A stretch of DNA of 33,873 nt, taken from positions 1 through 33,873 of the forward strand of contig NZ_AUBY01000033.1 in NCBI RefSeq assembly GCF_000429485.1. Direction: 5' to 3'. The notes under the pieces were generated by a model. The model was not told where the DNA came from. It did no database searches and saw only the letters and a list, made by a program, of their open reading frames with translations. A program made the translations under genes and the position numbers. The stretch comes from Aliagarivorans marinus DSM 23064 (GTDB lineage: Bacteria > Pseudomonadota > Gammaproteobacteria > Enterobacterales > Celerinatantimonadaceae). Positions 17,887 through 28,964 of the stretch are shown here, piece by piece (the first letter of the stretch is position 1; every line of letters starts with the position of its first letter).

Positions 17887-18858
17887 ATGAAAATGGACAC
17901 CATTAAGCAACTTTCTGACGCCGATATGACGGCAGTGAACGAGCTCATCTACCAAGAGCTGTCTTCAGATGTTGCATTGATCAACCAGATTGCGGTCTAC
18001 ATCGTTAACAGTGGTGGCAAAAGGATCCGTCCGCTACTTACCGTATTGGCAGCCCAAGCCATGCAAGTCAGCAGCGATCACCACATCAAGCTGGCCGCCA
18101 TCATCGAATTTATCCACACCTCCACACTGCTACACGATGATGTGGTAGATGAATCGGCGCTGCGTCGCGGCAAAGACACCGCCAATGCCCGCTTCGGTAA
18201 TGCAGCTAGCGTACTGGTGGGTGACTTCCTCTACTCGCGCTCGTTCCAGCTGATGACCCAGCTGCGAAACTTAAAGGTGATGGATATCCTGGCAGACGCC
18301 ACCAACGTGATAGCCGAGGGTGAGGTAATGCAGTTAATTAACTGTAACGATCCCGATACCACCGAAGCGCGCTATTTCGACGTGATCTACTGCAAAACCG
18401 CCAAACTTTTTGAAGCGGCTACCCGCTTAGCGGCAGTACTCGCCGAAAAAGATCCCGCCATTGAGCAGGCAATGGCCGACTATGGTCGTTACCTCGGCAC
18501 TGCCTTCCAGCTGATGGATGACATCTTGGACTACACAGCGGACCAAGCTGAGATGGGCAAACAGCAAGGCGATGACTTGGCTGAAGGCAAGCCAACCCTG
18601 CCACTTATCTATGCCATGGGTAAAGCAGAGCCTGAGCAAGCGCAGCTAATTCGCAACGCCATCGAGCAAGGTGACGGCCGCGATCAACTCGACGCCATCC
18701 TAACAATCCTTGAGCAGACCAAGGCGCTGGACTACTGCCGCGAGCGTGCCTATCAAGAAGCCCTCAAGGCGGTAGAGTCGCTAGCGGTACTGCCTGAGAG
18801 TGAGGCCAAACAAGCGTTGATCTCACTGGCGTACATTGCCGCTGACCGGCAAGCTTAG
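17887..18858 (+). CDS. ispB: Octaprenyl diphosphate synthase IspB
   Basis: The protein has 323 residues, the same as E. coli IspB. It is a trans-polyprenyl synthase that makes the side chain of ubiquinone and menaquinone from farnesyl diphosphate and isopentenyl diphosphate. The two aspartate-rich metal-binding motifs are DDVVD (residues 84-88) and DDILD (211-215), with GGKRIRP near the N terminus. The final chain length (C40 or otherwise) cannot be read directly. It is divergent from rplU, a conserved arrangement, and is followed by a bidirectional terminator shared with purA. A weak promoter candidate is TGTGCA, 16 bp, TAAGAT around 17785-17812. Confidence 0.95.
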   Translation: MKMDTIKQLSDADMTAVNELIYQELSSDVALINQIAVYIVNSGGKRIRPLLTVLAAQAMQVSSDHHIKLAAIIEFIHTSTLLHDDVVDESALRRGKDTANARFGNAASVLVGDFLYSRSFQLMTQLRNLKVMDILADATNVIAEGEVMQLINCNDPDTTEARYFDVIYCKTAKLFEAATRLAAVLAEKDPAIEQAMADYGRYLGTAFQLMDDILDYTADQAEMGKQQGDDLAEGKPTLPLIYAMGKAEPEQAQLIRNAIEQGDGRDQLDAILTILEQTKALDYCRERAYQEALKAVESLAVLPESEAKQALISLAYIAADRQA

Positions 18859-18897
18859 CCTCGCGCGTCAAACGTTAGATAATCAGCGCACACCAAT

Positions 18898-18926
18898 AAA
18901 AAAGGCTGCCCAAGGCAGCCTTTTTT
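18898..18926. terminator. Bidirectional intrinsic terminator between ispB and purA
   Basis: A 7-bp perfect stem GGCTGCC (18904-18910) / GGCAGCC (18914-18920) has a CAA loop. It is flanked by six A on the left and six T on the right, so it can end transcription of both convergent genes. Confidence 0.92.
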
Positions 18927-18940
18927 GATCCCGCTATTCC

Positions 18941-20272
<1,332 letters not shown>

Positions 20273-20303
20273 CTATCAGAAATCGGGTTTACAAAGGGAG
20301 CCC

Positions 20304-20332
20304 GTTATACAGATTTTCACGCTTTAGGTCAA
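20304..20332 (-). promoter_or_regulatory. Promoter of purA
   Basis: On the minus strand TTGACC (20327-20332) and TATAAC (20304-20309) are separated by exactly 17 bp, an excellent sigma-70 match. The -35 box contains the TGA stop codon of yjeT. Start of transcription is predicted near 20297, about 55 nt before the purA ATG. I did not identify a convincing PurR operator. Confidence 0.75.
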
Positions 20333-20529
20333 AGATTAATCACAACTAACAAGGTTATACTAAGGGCGCAAAAAGTCATCCCTAAGCGACGAAAAGACTC
20401 GGGAGACTGCTGGGAAAGGTAGTCTAACCAAGCCTTGTAGCGGTTCGGGAACAGCGCAGGCATGGCACCTTCGATAAGCAAAATAAAGGCAATTACAGTC
20501 AGTATTAGTGTCATAAAAAAACCCGGCAC
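20329..20529 (-). CDS. yjeT: DUF2065 small inner-membrane protein YjeT
   Basis: This 66-residue protein of unknown function lies between hflC and purA, the invariable context of DUF2065. It has an N-terminal transmembrane helix (TLILTVIAFILLIEGAMPALFP), a short amphipathic middle and a second hydrophobic C-terminal stretch (MTFCALSITLLVVINL). The GTG at 20529 is preferred: AGAGGA lies nine bases before it. The ATG at 20514 (61 residues) follows directly after the T run of the hflC terminator and has no ribosome-binding site. Both possible starts sit in or next to that hairpin. Confidence 0.8.
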   Translation of the reverse strand: MPGFFMTLILTVIAFILLIEGAMPALFPNRYKAWLDYLSQQSPESFRRLGMTFCALSITLLVVINL

Positions 20530-20539
20530 GCGGCCGGGT
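20515..20539 (-). terminator. Intrinsic terminator after hflC, overlapping the yjeT start
   Basis: On the minus strand ACCCGGC (20533-20539) pairs with GCCGGGT (20521-20527) around a 5-nt loop, followed by seven T. It is 20 bp after the hflC stop and closes the long nnrD-to-hflC unit. The right arm contains most of the first codons of yjeT if the GTG start is used. Confidence 0.88.
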
Positions 20540-20544
20540 CCTCT
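20539..20544 (-). promoter_or_regulatory. Ribosome-binding site deciding the yjeT start
   Basis: AGAGGA on the minus strand lies nine bases before GTG 20529 and 24 before ATG 20514. Its last base is the first base of the terminator stem, so ribosome binding and hairpin formation should compete. Confidence 0.5.
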
Positions 20545-20558
20545 GCATTCATCAGTGC

Positions 20559-21428
20559 TTAGCGCGACTGCTTCATAAACTGGAAGAACTCGCTGTCAGG
20601 TTCAAGCACCATCACATCGCTGCCAGTATCGAAGGCCTTGCGGTAGGCTTCCAGGCTTCGCCAGAACTGATAGAACTCGGCATTGGCTTGGTAAGCATTC
20701 GCATAGATGTTGGCCGCTTCCGCATCACCTTCACCGCGCATCTCGCGAGCACGCTTGTCAGCGTCAGCCAGCAACACACTGACCCGGCGATCAACGTTAG
20801 CACGGATGATTTCAGCCTGCTCCTGACCTTCCGAGCGATGCTCTTTGGCCACAGCTAGACGCTCAGCGCGCATCCGTTGGAAGATGCTGTTGCTGACTTC
20901 GTCAGGCAGGTTGATCTGCTTAATCCGTACATCACGCACTTCGATACCAATCTCAGACGAGCGAGCCATGCGTAGCAGCGCATCTTCCATCACCTTGCCA
21001 CGCTCACCGGAGACGATTTCGCGAATGGTGCGCGAACCAATCTCTGAACGCAGGCCGTTATTGATCTTCCGTTGTAGCAGTGATTCAGCTTGTAGGAAGG
21101 AGCCACCAGTTGAGAGGTAAAAACGTGAGAAATCGGTGATTCGCCACTTCACGTAGGAATCGATGATCAAGTCTTTCTTCTCAGAGGTCACAAAGCGGTC
21201 AGCGTTGCCATCCAAGGTTTGGATACGTGCATCCAGTATCCGCACCGAGTCGATAAACGGTACCTTAAACTGCAGGCCGGGCTCATATACGCGAGTATCG
21301 CCGTTCGAATCACGTTTCACCTTGCCGAACTGGACCACGATGCCGCGTTCGCCTTCTTGCACCACGAACACCGAGGAGAAACCCACTAGCAGCACTGCAA
21401 TCAGTGCAAAGATAGATAGTTGTTTCAT
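20559..21428 (-). CDS. hflC: HflC, FtsH-modulating SPFH/band-7 protein
   Basis: It encodes 289 residues, shorter than E. coli HflC (334) but a length I recall from other gammaproteobacteria. An N-terminal signal anchor (about residues 4-24, LSIFALIAVLLVGFSSVFVV) precedes a periplasmic band-7 domain (EGERGIVVQFGKV to about residue 200). A helical stretch rich in Ala, Glu and Arg follows (GDAEAANIYANAYQ). With HflK it forms the large cage complex that surrounds and regulates the FtsH protease. It begins two bases after the hflK stop. Confidence 0.95.
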   Translation of the reverse strand: MKQLSIFALIAVLLVGFSSVFVVQEGERGIVVQFGKVKRDSNGDTRVYEPGLQFKVPFIDSVRILDARIQTLDGNADRFVTSEKKDLIIDSYVKWRITDFSRFYLSTGGSFLQAESLLQRKINNGLRSEIGSRTIREIVSGERGKVMEDALLRMARSSEIGIEVRDVRIKQINLPDEVSNSIFQRMRAERLAVAKEHRSEGQEQAEIIRANVDRRVSVLLADADKRAREMRGEGDAEAANIYANAYQANAEFYQFWRSLEAYRKAFDTGSDVMVLEPDSEFFQFMKQSR

Positions 21429-21430
21429 GC

Positions 21431-22606
21431 TTAGTTTCTCCCTGAAGAACGTTCTGAGCTACGGCCAGTGCTGCTGCGCGTTGGCTCTGAGCCAAAGTTG
21501 TCTTGGCTGATCCCACTACTGCGAGAGCTGGAGCTCGAAGAAGCGCTGCTGCCCGAACTACGGGTTTCCCCGGGAACTAACTTGTCTAGCGGCAAGTACA
21601 TCATGGAGTTGTTGTTTTGCGCATCAACTAACACCTTACTGGTGTTGCCATACACTTGCTCCATGGTCTCCAAATACAGACGGTTGCGCGTCACTTCAGG
21701 GGCAGCTTCATATTCAGGTAGCAGCTGAACAAAGCGAGATACCTCACCCTGTGCTTTCAGTACCACTTGTTCTTTATAAGCTTGAGCTTCTTGCTCAATA
21801 CGCTGAACCCGGCCACGGGCACGCGGTTCAATCTCACGCTCATAGGCTTCGGCTTCACGGATGTAGCGCTGCTCATCCTCTTGCGCGGCAATCGCATCAT
21901 CGAAGGCATCTTTCACTTCTTCCGGCGGACGCGCTGGCAAGAAGTTCACATCGATAATCGATACACCCATGTCGTATGGAGCAATGATCTCTTCAATCAG
22001 CTCCCAAGTTTGGCTACGCACAACTTCACGACCGGTGGTCAGGATGTCATCCATACTGGTGTGACCCACCACATAACGCAGAGCGCTGTCGGTGGCTTGA
22101 GCCAAGCTGTCATCCGGTGCAGTCACGCTGAACAGGTACTTGGCAGAGTCGGTCACACGGTACTGAACGTCCATCTCAACCCGCACTACGTTTTCGTCTT
22201 CGGTCAGCATAAAGCCAGACGCTGGCAACGAGCGGATCGTTTCTACGTCGACTGGAATCACATCTTGAACGAAGGTGGCTTTCCAGTTCAGACCCGGCTC
22301 AACCGGCCCGGCTTCCTGGTTGTAGCGACCAAAGGTCAACTTAACCCCACGCTCTGCTTCTTTGATGGTGTAAAAGCCGCTTGCGACCCAAATCACCAAC
22401 AAGATCACCGCGATGATACTAATACCAAAGCCACCCACGCCGCCTCCCGGCACCGAGGGTTTCTTGCCACCACCGAGGATCCCTCCCAGGCTGCGGTTTA
22501 GCTTCTTGAACACTTCGTCCAAATCAGGCGGACCCTGATTCTTATTGTTATTGCCCCAAGGGTCGCGGTCACCGCCACCTTTGTTGCCAGGCTCGTTCCA
22601 GGCCAT
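21431..22606 (-). CDS. hflK: HflK, FtsH-modulating SPFH/band-7 protein
   Basis: The protein has 391 residues. A cytoplasmic N terminus rich in Gly, Asn and Asp (MAWNEPGNKGGGDRDPWGNN) precedes one transmembrane helix (about residues 58-80) and the periplasmic band-7 domain (EAERGVKLTFGRY onward). A charged coiled-coil region with EAEAYEREIEPRARG follows. The last 45 residues are a Ser/Arg-rich low-complexity tail, of unknown use. HflK pairs with HflC. TGGAGA six bases upstream of the ATG is a good ribosome-binding site. Confidence 0.96.
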   Translation of the reverse strand: MAWNEPGNKGGGDRDPWGNNNKNQGPPDLDEVFKKLNRSLGGILGGGKKPSVPGGGVGGFGISIIAVILLVIWVASGFYTIKEAERGVKLTFGRYNQEAGPVEPGLNWKATFVQDVIPVDVETIRSLPASGFMLTEDENVVRVEMDVQYRVTDSAKYLFSVTAPDDSLAQATDSALRYVVGHTSMDDILTTGREVVRSQTWELIEEIIAPYDMGVSIIDVNFLPARPPEEVKDAFDDAIAAQEDEQRYIREAEAYEREIEPRARGRVQRIEQEAQAYKEQVVLKAQGEVSRFVQLLPEYEAAPEVTRNRLYLETMEQVYGNTSKVLVDAQNNNSMMYLPLDKLVPGETRSSGSSASSSSSSRSSGISQDNFGSEPTRSSTGRSSERSSGRN

Positions 22607-22641
22607 CTGTGTCTCCAGAATTTAAGGGTTAATGCTACTCA

Positions 22642-23928
22642 CTAATGAGTAATGTACTTTTCGAGCTGATAATCAAATTGTTTGTCCAGGCGCTGCCATT
22701 CCACGGCAGGTACCCGCACATCGACCAAGCTGTTGCCACTTTCATCAATAGCCTCGTTATCTACGCAGTCTAACTGATATAAACGGCTTCGCAAACGCCC
22801 TTCAGCGGGCGGAATACGCAACTGATGAGTCACCATGCTACCGGACAAGCGCTCACTAATCGCTTGATATAAAAGGGGCAGTCCATCACCACTGAGGGCT
22901 GACAACCACACCTTCTGTGGCACACCATCCTCGTCTCGCTCAATCCGAGGAGCTTGATCCGGATGCTGGTCGACCTTGTTGAACACCAACATGGTAGGAA
23001 CCTCGTTGGCCTCAATTTCTTCTAATACGATGTCAACCTGCTCAATGTTCTCTGCCATCCGCTCATCGGCGCAATCGACCACATGTAACAGCAGATCAGC
23101 CTCGCGGGTTTCGGTCAGGGTTGCTTTAAACGCCGCAACCAGATCATGGGGAAGGTGACGAATAAATCCAACGGTATCCGCCAGGATCACTTTGCCCACA
23201 TCGTCGATATCGATCTTTCGCAACGTAGGGTCGAGGGTGGCAAACAGTTGGTCTGCGGCATACACCTCGGAGGTGGTGATCCGGTTAAACAGGGTGGATT
23301 TTCCGGCGTTGGTATAGCCGGCCAGAGATACGGTAGGGATCTCGGCGCGCTGGCGGGCTCGGCGCCCTTGCTCACGCTGCTTTCCGACCTTTTCGAGGCG
23401 CTGCAAGATCTGCTTGATGCGCGCTCTAAGTAAACGTCGGTCAGTTTCCAGCTGTGTCTCACCCGGGCCACGTAGACCAATACCGCCTTTTTGGCGCTCT
23501 AGGTGCGTCCAACCGCGAATCAATCGGGTAGACATATGACGCAACTGCGCTAACTCAACCTGCAACTTACCCTCGTGGGTACGCGCACGCTGAGCAAAAA
23601 TATCCAGAATCAGAGTGGTACGATCTAATACCCTTGCTTCGCAGAGGGCCTCCAGATTACGTTCCTGCGCAGGCGATAACGCGTGGTTGAAAATGACCAC
23701 ATCCGCCTGCTGGCTTTTCACGTACTCGGCAATTTCTTCCGCTTTACCCGCCCCAACAAAGTACTTGGGGTGGGGAGCAACACGACTTCCTGTAACCGTT
23801 GCAACGGCGTTAACCCCCGCAGAACCGACTAACATCTTCAGTTCCTGCAGATCCTCACGCTCATCCTCGTCTGTAAAATTAACATGTACAAGAATGGCCT
23901 GTTCACCTGCTTCATAACGGTCAAACAA
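22642..23928 (-). CDS. hflX: GTPase HflX, ribosome-splitting factor
   Basis: The protein has 428 residues (E. coli 426). HflX binds the 50S E site, splits stalled ribosomes in heat stress and hydrolyses GTP and ATP. The N-terminal domain has APHPKYFVGAGKAEEI and NHALSPAQERNLE. The linker is ERQKGGIGLRGPGETQLETDRR. The G domain carries GYTNAGKSTLFN, DTVGFIRHLPHDLV and NKVD. The start is TTG at 23928: it preserves the conserved MFDRYEAGEQA N terminus and has AAGGAG (23938-23943) nine bases upstream. The gene lies between hfq and hflK as in E. coli. Confidence 0.97.
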   Translation of the reverse strand: MFDRYEAGEQAILVHVNFTDEDEREDLQELKMLVGSAGVNAVATVTGSRVAPHPKYFVGAGKAEEIAEYVKSQQADVVIFNHALSPAQERNLEALCEARVLDRTTLILDIFAQRARTHEGKLQVELAQLRHMSTRLIRGWTHLERQKGGIGLRGPGETQLETDRRLLRARIKQILQRLEKVGKQREQGRRARQRAEIPTVSLAGYTNAGKSTLFNRITTSEVYAADQLFATLDPTLRKIDIDDVGKVILADTVGFIRHLPHDLVAAFKATLTETREADLLLHVVDCADERMAENIEQVDIVLEEIEANEVPTMLVFNKVDQHPDQAPRIERDEDGVPQKVWLSALSGDGLPLLYQAISERLSGSMVTHQLRIPPAEGRLRSRLYQLDCVDNEAIDESGNSLVDVRVPAVEWQRLDKQFDYQLEKYITH

Positions 23929-23975
23929 GCTAATTTACTCCTTGGTATCGCAGTGGCCGAATACCACTGAGATAA

Positions 23976-24254
<279 letters not shown>

Positions 24255-24280
24255 TTAAGTGGCTAAACTTCCCTCGCCAG

Positions 24281-24289
24281 TATATACCA
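24281..24289 (-). promoter_or_regulatory. Possible extended -10 promoter element of hfq
   Basis: On the minus strand TGGTATATA fits an extended -10 (TG-N-TATATA), about 60 bp before the hfq ATG. No good -35 is visible at the right distance. Other hfq promoters, as in E. coli, could lie inside miaA. Confidence 0.3.
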
Positions 24290-24322
24290 GTAAGGTGGTT
24301 GCTTATAGCGCCATTTTCAAGT

Positions 24323-25243
24323 TTAACTCAGTGAATTTATGATTATTTTATCGTTTTGAGTTGCGTTACTGTCAAGCCAGTTCAGCTCTGACCAGCCATT
24401 CAGCCAGTTCATTTGTTTCTTTGCTAACTGCCTGGTTGCGACCACCCCGCGGAAGATCATCTCCTGATAATCCAGCTCGCCGTGCAGGTAATTCCACATC
24501 TGTCGATACCCCACACAACGCATCGAAGGCAGGCTTAGATCCAAATCGCCACGATCTATTAAGGCTTGCACCTCATCGGCGAAGCCCTGCTCTAGCATCA
24601 AGTGGAAACGCTGCTCGATGCGCTGATGCAATACCTCTTTCTCACTCGGCGCAATCGCGAACTGATGAAAACGATAGGGCAGCTGTTTAGGCGGCTCGGC
24701 CTGTAATGCGCTCAAGCTCTTGCCCGTCAAACGATATACCTCAATGGCGCGCATCAGCCGCTGCTTGTCGTTAACATTGATTCGGGCCGCGCTAGCAGGG
24801 TCGATACGCTGCAACTCTTCATGGAGAGACTGCCACCCTTGCTCATCGCCTTGCTGGATGATTTGCTCACGCAGCGCGTCATCGGCCGCTGGCAACTCGG
24901 CGATCCCTTCAATTAGAGACTTGAAGTAGAGCATAGTTCCCCCGACCAACAGTGGGACCTTACCCGCTCGGTGAACCCGCTCTATTTCACGCAGCGCGTC
25001 GCTACGAAAATCAGCCGCAGAGTAAACCTCTGTAGGGTCGCAGATATCAATCAGGGCATGAGGTGCCAAGGCCTGCTCTTCAGCATTGGGCTTGGCGGTA
25101 CCAATGTCCATGCCACGGTAGATCAGGGCCGAATCGACACTGATCAGCTCTGCGCCCAGCTTTTGGTGTAACTCAATCGCCAACGCGGTTTTGCCCGATG
25201 CGGTAGGTCCCATCAGGCAAATCACTGGCAGCGAAGCATTCAT
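24323..25243 (-). CDS. miaA: tRNA dimethylallyltransferase MiaA
   Basis: The protein has 306 residues from the ATG at 25243 (E. coli 316). It adds a dimethylallyl group to A37 of tRNAs reading UNN codons, the first step toward ms2i6A. The P-loop is GPTASGKT (about residues 12-19), followed by [19 protein letters not shown] and [19 protein letters not shown]. The swinging C-terminal region has [12 protein letters not shown] and [13 protein letters not shown]. The ATG comes one base after the mutL stop (TAA-T-ATG), implying coupling; an upstream in-frame start at 25276 lies inside mutL and is not needed. Confidence 0.96.
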   Translation of the reverse strand: MNASLPVICLMGPTASGKTALAIELHQKLGAELISVDSALIYRGMDIGTAKPNAEEQALAPHALIDICDPTEVYSAADFRSDALREIERVHRAGKVPLLVGGTMLYFKSLIEGIAELPAADDALREQIIQQGDEQGWQSLHEELQRIDPASAARINVNDKQRLMRAIEVYRLTGKSLSALQAEPPKQLPYRFHQFAIAPSEKEVLHQRIEQRFHLMLEQGFADEVQALIDRGDLDLSLPSMRCVGYRQMWNYLHGELDYQEMIFRGVVATRQLAKKQMNWLNGWSELNWLDSNATQNDKIIINSLS

Positions 25244-25244
25244 A

Positions 25245-27158
25245 TTAGAAACTCTTAATATATTCGGTGAGGTCAACCGGCTTGCTTAAGCGGCCCGCCA
25301 TGGCCGACCACTCCTCGGTATCGAACTGTTGCACCAAGTGTAGGACTTGCTGCCACTCTTTGACATGGTGGGTACTGGCGCAGCAGCTAAGCAGCGCGTC
25401 TAGTACCAACTCGGGCTGTTGCCAGCTCCCTTCCGCCTGACCTTCCATCAGCTCAAAGAACTGCGGCAGCGCATGGCTAAAGTCACAACGGCGCACCAAC
25501 TTAGGCACTTCACACAGACTGACTTTTTTAGCTGTCGACGGCCTTAGCACCAAGCCCAAGCGCTTAAGCGCCTCGCTCTGCTGTTCGATAAGCGCGATAT
25601 GGCCAGCACTTAAGTTTAGTTGTAGCGGCAACAGCAAGGGGAGCCGTTGCAGGCCTTGCGGCCACTGGGCCAAGGCCTGTTTACGCCAAACATTGGTCTG
25701 CAGGGCATTCACATTCCACAGCTCCAACTCCCCCGCCCGCTCGGCAAGCAGATAACCTTGCTCTTGCAGGTACAAGGGGCGCAAGCTGGTCGATGGTTCC
25801 ATGGAAGCAACATTGCTGTCAGGCTGTGCCGATACAGCAACGGTGGGGTCATCGGCATGTTCTTTGGCAAATGAGGCGCTGCGGTCCATCCACTGATGGT
25901 AGGCCTGATGCTGTTCTTGCACCGCCGGGCGCAGCGGGCTGCGGTAGTCATGACTGCCTCCCGCACTCCCACCGGATGAGGCTGAAGTTGGAGAGCGACC
26001 ACTTGAGTCAGCGCGAGGCTCGCCTGCGCTCTGATAGCTATGCTGCGGTGAATAGCTGTGCTCACCGCTCAATGAATGTGAACTCGCGGCTGGAGAGTCT
26101 GACTGTGCAGCACCGTCGCTATCTTGCTCGGGCGCCCACTGAGACGCTAGATTCGGTTGCTGGGCAGCACCCAAGGTCTGCGCCAATACCCGTACGATGT
26201 AGTCGTGAACCAAGCGAGCCTGATGGAAACGCACCTCGTGCTTGGCCGGGTGAACGTTTACATCCACCTGCGAATGCGGCAGCTCCAGATACAGTACGTA
26301 AGCCGGGTGAGAGTCTTCTGCTATATGGCCCGCATAGGCTTGGCGAATGGCGTGCTGGATCAGCTTATCGCGCATCATCCGGCCATTTACATAAAAATAC
26401 TGCTGGTCGTTTTGGGCACGCGCAGCGTCGGCCAGGCCGAGCCAACCTGTTAGCTGCAGCTGGTCATGTTGGTTCTCGAGATAGAGGCAATGCTCGGTAA
26501 AGCCCTTACCCAAGGCCGAGGCAATCCGGCGCAGTTGGCGGGGCTGATCCGGTGCAATCCGATACTGGCGCATCGTCTTGCCGTTGTGTTTTAGGCTTAG
26601 CGCCACATCAAAACGGCTCAGCGCCAAACGCTTTAACAGCTCATCGATATGGGCAAACTCAGTTTTATCGGTGCGCAGAAACTTACGCCGCGCCGGGGTA
26701 TTGTAGAACAGGTCCAGCACCTCAAGCGACGAACCGGGTGGATGCGCCGCTGGCTGCAGATCCACCTGCATTTCGCGGCCATGGGCGCGCGCCTGCCAAG
26801 CCTGCTCTTGATCGATTGGGCGAGAGGTCAAGGTCAGTCGGGATACCGAGCTGATACTGGCCAGCGCTTCGCCGCGAAAACCGAGGGTAGCGATGCTCTC
26901 TAAGTCATCGATACAGGCAATCTTACTGGTGGCGTGGCGGCTAAGCGCCAACTCAAGTTCGGCCTTGGCGATGCCCTTGCCGTTGTCGCGAATAAGGATC
27001 CGCTTGGCACCGCCCTTATCGATCTCCACATCGATACGGGTAGCCCCAGCATCCAGGCTGTTCTCGATAAGCTCTTTGACCACCGAGGCTGGCCGCTCGA
27101 CCACCTCACCGGCCGCAATCTGGTTGGCCAGCTGCGCCGGCAGGATCTGAATACTCAT
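25245..27158 (-). CDS. mutL: DNA mismatch repair protein MutL
   Basis: The protein has 637 residues (E. coli 615). The GHKL ATPase N-terminal domain (1-330) shows [22 protein letters not shown] and [13 protein letters not shown] long low-complexity linker (about 350-430, rich in Ser, Gly, His and Pro) explains the extra length. The C-terminal dimerisation domain lacks the DQHAxxERxxxE endonuclease motif, so MutL here should act with MutH as in E. coli. It begins one base after the amiB stop (TAG-T-ATG). Confidence 0.96.
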   Translation of the reverse strand: MSIQILPAQLANQIAAGEVVERPASVVKELIENSLDAGATRIDVEIDKGGAKRILIRDNGKGIAKAELELALSRHATSKIACIDDLESIATLGFRGEALASISSVSRLTLTSRPIDQEQAWQARAHGREMQVDLQPAAHPPGSSLEVLDLFYNTPARRKFLRTDKTEFAHIDELLKRLALSRFDVALSLKHNGKTMRQYRIAPDQPRQLRRIASALGKGFTEHCLYLENQHDQLQLTGWLGLADAARAQNDQQYFYVNGRMMRDKLIQHAIRQAYAGHIAEDSHPAYVLYLELPHSQVDVNVHPAKHEVRFHQARLVHDYIVRVLAQTLGAAQQPNLASQWAPEQDSDGAAQSDSPAASSHSLSGEHSYSPQHSYQSAGEPRADSSGRSPTSASSGGSAGGSHDYRSPLRPAVQEQHQAYHQWMDRSASFAKEHADDPTVAVSAQPDSNVASMEPSTSLRPLYLQEQGYLLAERAGELELWNVNALQTNVWRKQALAQWPQGLQRLPLLLPLQLNLSAGHIALIEQQSEALKRLGLVLRPSTAKKVSLCEVPKLVRRCDFSHALPQFFELMEGQAEGSWQQPELVLDALLSCCASTHHVKEWQQVLHLVQQFDTEEWSAMAGRLSKPVDLTEYIKSF

Positions 27159-27159
27159 A

Positions 27160-28503
27160 CTAGCTACTTGGAATGACCAGCACCTGGCCGATGCGCAGCG
27201 AGTCCGAGCTAAGGTTATTGGCGCGCTTAAGGCCCGCCACGCTTACCTTGTAGCGCTGCGCTAACACCGACAGCGACTCACCACGCTGCACAGTGTGTTT
27301 GCGCTCAGCATGGCGCATCGCGTACAGCGTGCCCGCTGGAGGCTGGCGACGGTAGTGCTGCTTGATACCGGCCACGATCGCCTTGGCGATGCGCTCTTGG
27401 TAGTTGCCGTCACGCAGGTTCTTCTCTTCGCCGGGGTTGGTGATAAAGCCCGCCTCGACCAGTACCGAGGGAATATCTGGCGACTTGAGCACCGCCAAAC
27501 TAGCGTGCTCCGGCTTTTTCTTATGCAAGTGAGCCACTTTGCCCAACTCACGCAGGATTTCGGTGGCCGCAGAGTAGGCGGTATTCATCGAATAATCTTT
27601 TTGCATATCTACCAAGGCAAAGTTCAGATGGGCATCACCACCCACCGAGCCCATCACCTCGCCCACGCCACCGAGTAATTCAGACTGGACCTCATGGTCC
27701 TCAATATGCCGCCCCACCTCAGATTTGGCGCGGCCTGCCGACACCACCCACACCGACGCGCCTCGCGGCTGCGGGGTTGAGAAGCCATCGGCATGAACCG
27801 ACACCAAGAAGTCGGCGCGGTGCTTGCGGGCGATCTGCGAGCGGCGATTAAGGTTTACATAGTAATCACCGGTGCGGGTTAACACGCCTTTAAGGCCCGG
27901 CTCTTGATTCAATAGGCGGACGACTCGCTTGGAGATCGCCAACGTAATCCCTTTTTCGTAGGTACGCTTGGGACCAATTGCCCCGGGATCTTCGCCGCCA
28001 TGGCCCGGATCGATGGCAATCACGATGTCGCGATCACCAGTGAGCTGTTGGGTACTCTGGGTCTTGGCAACTTGCTGTTGCTCCTGCGCCACCCGTTGCT
28101 CACCTTTTTTATCCGGCAGGTCGATCACCAACCGGTGGCCATAGCTACCGGTAGGCTTGAGAGGAAACACCACAGGCTTCACCGATTGGCCCAGCTCAAT
28201 CACCAAGCGGTAGTCTTGTTTTGCTTTGGGGGTACTCGGGCGTAGCTTCTTCACCAGGTTGCCGCTGAGCGATACCTTGGCCAAGTCCACTTGCATTTGG
28301 GTGTTGCTCAGATCGAGCACCAAGCGATGCGGATTGCTCAGATTGAAGTAGCTGTAGTCGGCCGCCGAAGACAAATCCAACACTAAGCGGGTGTTCTCCG
28401 GCCCAGCCCATACACGGATCCCCGACACCTTGTTGGCTAGCGCGTTGGCGCTAACCAGCATCAACATCAGAGGAAAAACCCAAAACCACTTAGCTTTCAT
28501 CAT
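27160..28503 (-). CDS. amiB: N-acetylmuramoyl-L-alanine amidase AmiB (AMIN, Amidase_3, LysM)
   Basis: This 447-residue periplasmic enzyme cleaves the peptide from peptidoglycan during septum splitting. The signal peptide is cleaved near ALA/N (residue 23). An AMIN domain (about 25-130) targets the septum. The zinc amidase domain (about 165-385) has the ligands in [17 protein letters not shown] and SVHADGF, and the catalytic glutamate in [13 protein letters not shown]. One LysM domain ends the protein ([19 protein letters not shown]...IGQVLVIP). The location between tsaE and mutL supports AmiB rather than AmiC. It starts at tandem ATGs (28503 and 28500) inside the tsaE end, overlapping by 14 bp. 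Confidence 0.95.
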   Translation of the reverse strand: MMKAKWFWVFPLMLMLVSANALANKVSGIRVWAGPENTRLVLDLSSAADYSYFNLSNPHRLVLDLSNTQMQVDLAKVSLSGNLVKKLRPSTPKAKQDYRLVIELGQSVKPVVFPLKPTGSYGHRLVIDLPDKKGEQRVAQEQQQVAKTQSTQQLTGDRDIVIAIDPGHGGEDPGAIGPKRTYEKGITLAISKRVVRLLNQEPGLKGVLTRTGDYYVNLNRRSQIARKHRADFLVSVHADGFSTPQPRGASVWVVSAGRAKSEVGRHIEDHEVQSELLGGVGEVMGSVGGDAHLNFALVDMQKDYSMNTAYSAATEILRELGKVAHLHKKKPEHASLAVLKSPDIPSVLVEAGFITNPGEEKNLRDGNYQERIAKAIVAGIKQHYRRQPPAGTLYAMRHAERKHTVQRGESLSVLAQRYKVSVAGLKRANNLSSDSLRIGQVLVIPSS

Positions 28504-28957
28504 TGTCCATTCGTGTTACGACTTCGCGCCCAATATCACTTTGGGCAGCCACTTCTGCGACCCGTTGCTCACCTTGATAGCTTAGGGTAACAATCAGATC
28601 AGCCTCGGGCAGGAACCCCAGGCCTCGTTCAGACCACTCCACCAAACACTGGCAGTCATCGGCAAAATAGTCACGAATGCCGATAAACTCCAACTCTTCT
28701 GGGTCAGCCAAGCGGTAGAGATCGAAATGATGCACCCGCCACTGGCCGAGCTGATAGGGCTCAACCAAGGTGTAAGTGGGGCTCTTTACCTGGCCTTGGT
28801 GACCGCGGCCTTGGATAAACCCGCGGCTAAGGGTAGTTTTCCCCGCGCCGAGCTCACCGTTGAGGTAGATAACACAGGCGCTATCGCAGGCCGCTGCAAG
28901 TTGTCTTCCGAGGTCAACAGTGGCCTCGGCATCACTAAGAAAAGTCTGCCAATTCAT
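28490..28957 (-). CDS. tsaE: tRNA threonylcarbamoyladenosine biosynthesis ATPase TsaE
   Basis: The protein has 155 residues (E. coli YjeE 153). With TsaB and TsaD it completes formation of t6A at position 37 of ANN-decoding tRNAs. Walker A is GELGAGKTT (Lys40). [10 protein letters not shown] and [15 protein letters not shown], then CLVEWSERG, are family signatures. It lies seven bases after nnrD and its end overlaps the amiB start. Confidence 0.96.
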   Translation of the reverse strand: MNWQTFLSDAEATVDLGRQLAAACDSACVIYLNGELGAGKTTLSRGFIQGRGHQGQVKSPTYTLVEPYQLGQWRVHHFDLYRLADPEELEFIGIRDYFADDCQCLVEWSERGLGFLPEADLIVTLSYQGEQRVAEVAAQSDIGREVVTRMDNDES

Positions 28958-28964
28958 CTCGTTA

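Noticed and set aside
20560-20803. Truncation of hflC suggested by its length (289 versus 334 residues in E. coli)
   Set aside because: The reading frame ends in a normal stop followed by a terminator, the band-7 domain is complete, and similar lengths occur in other gammaproteobacteria.
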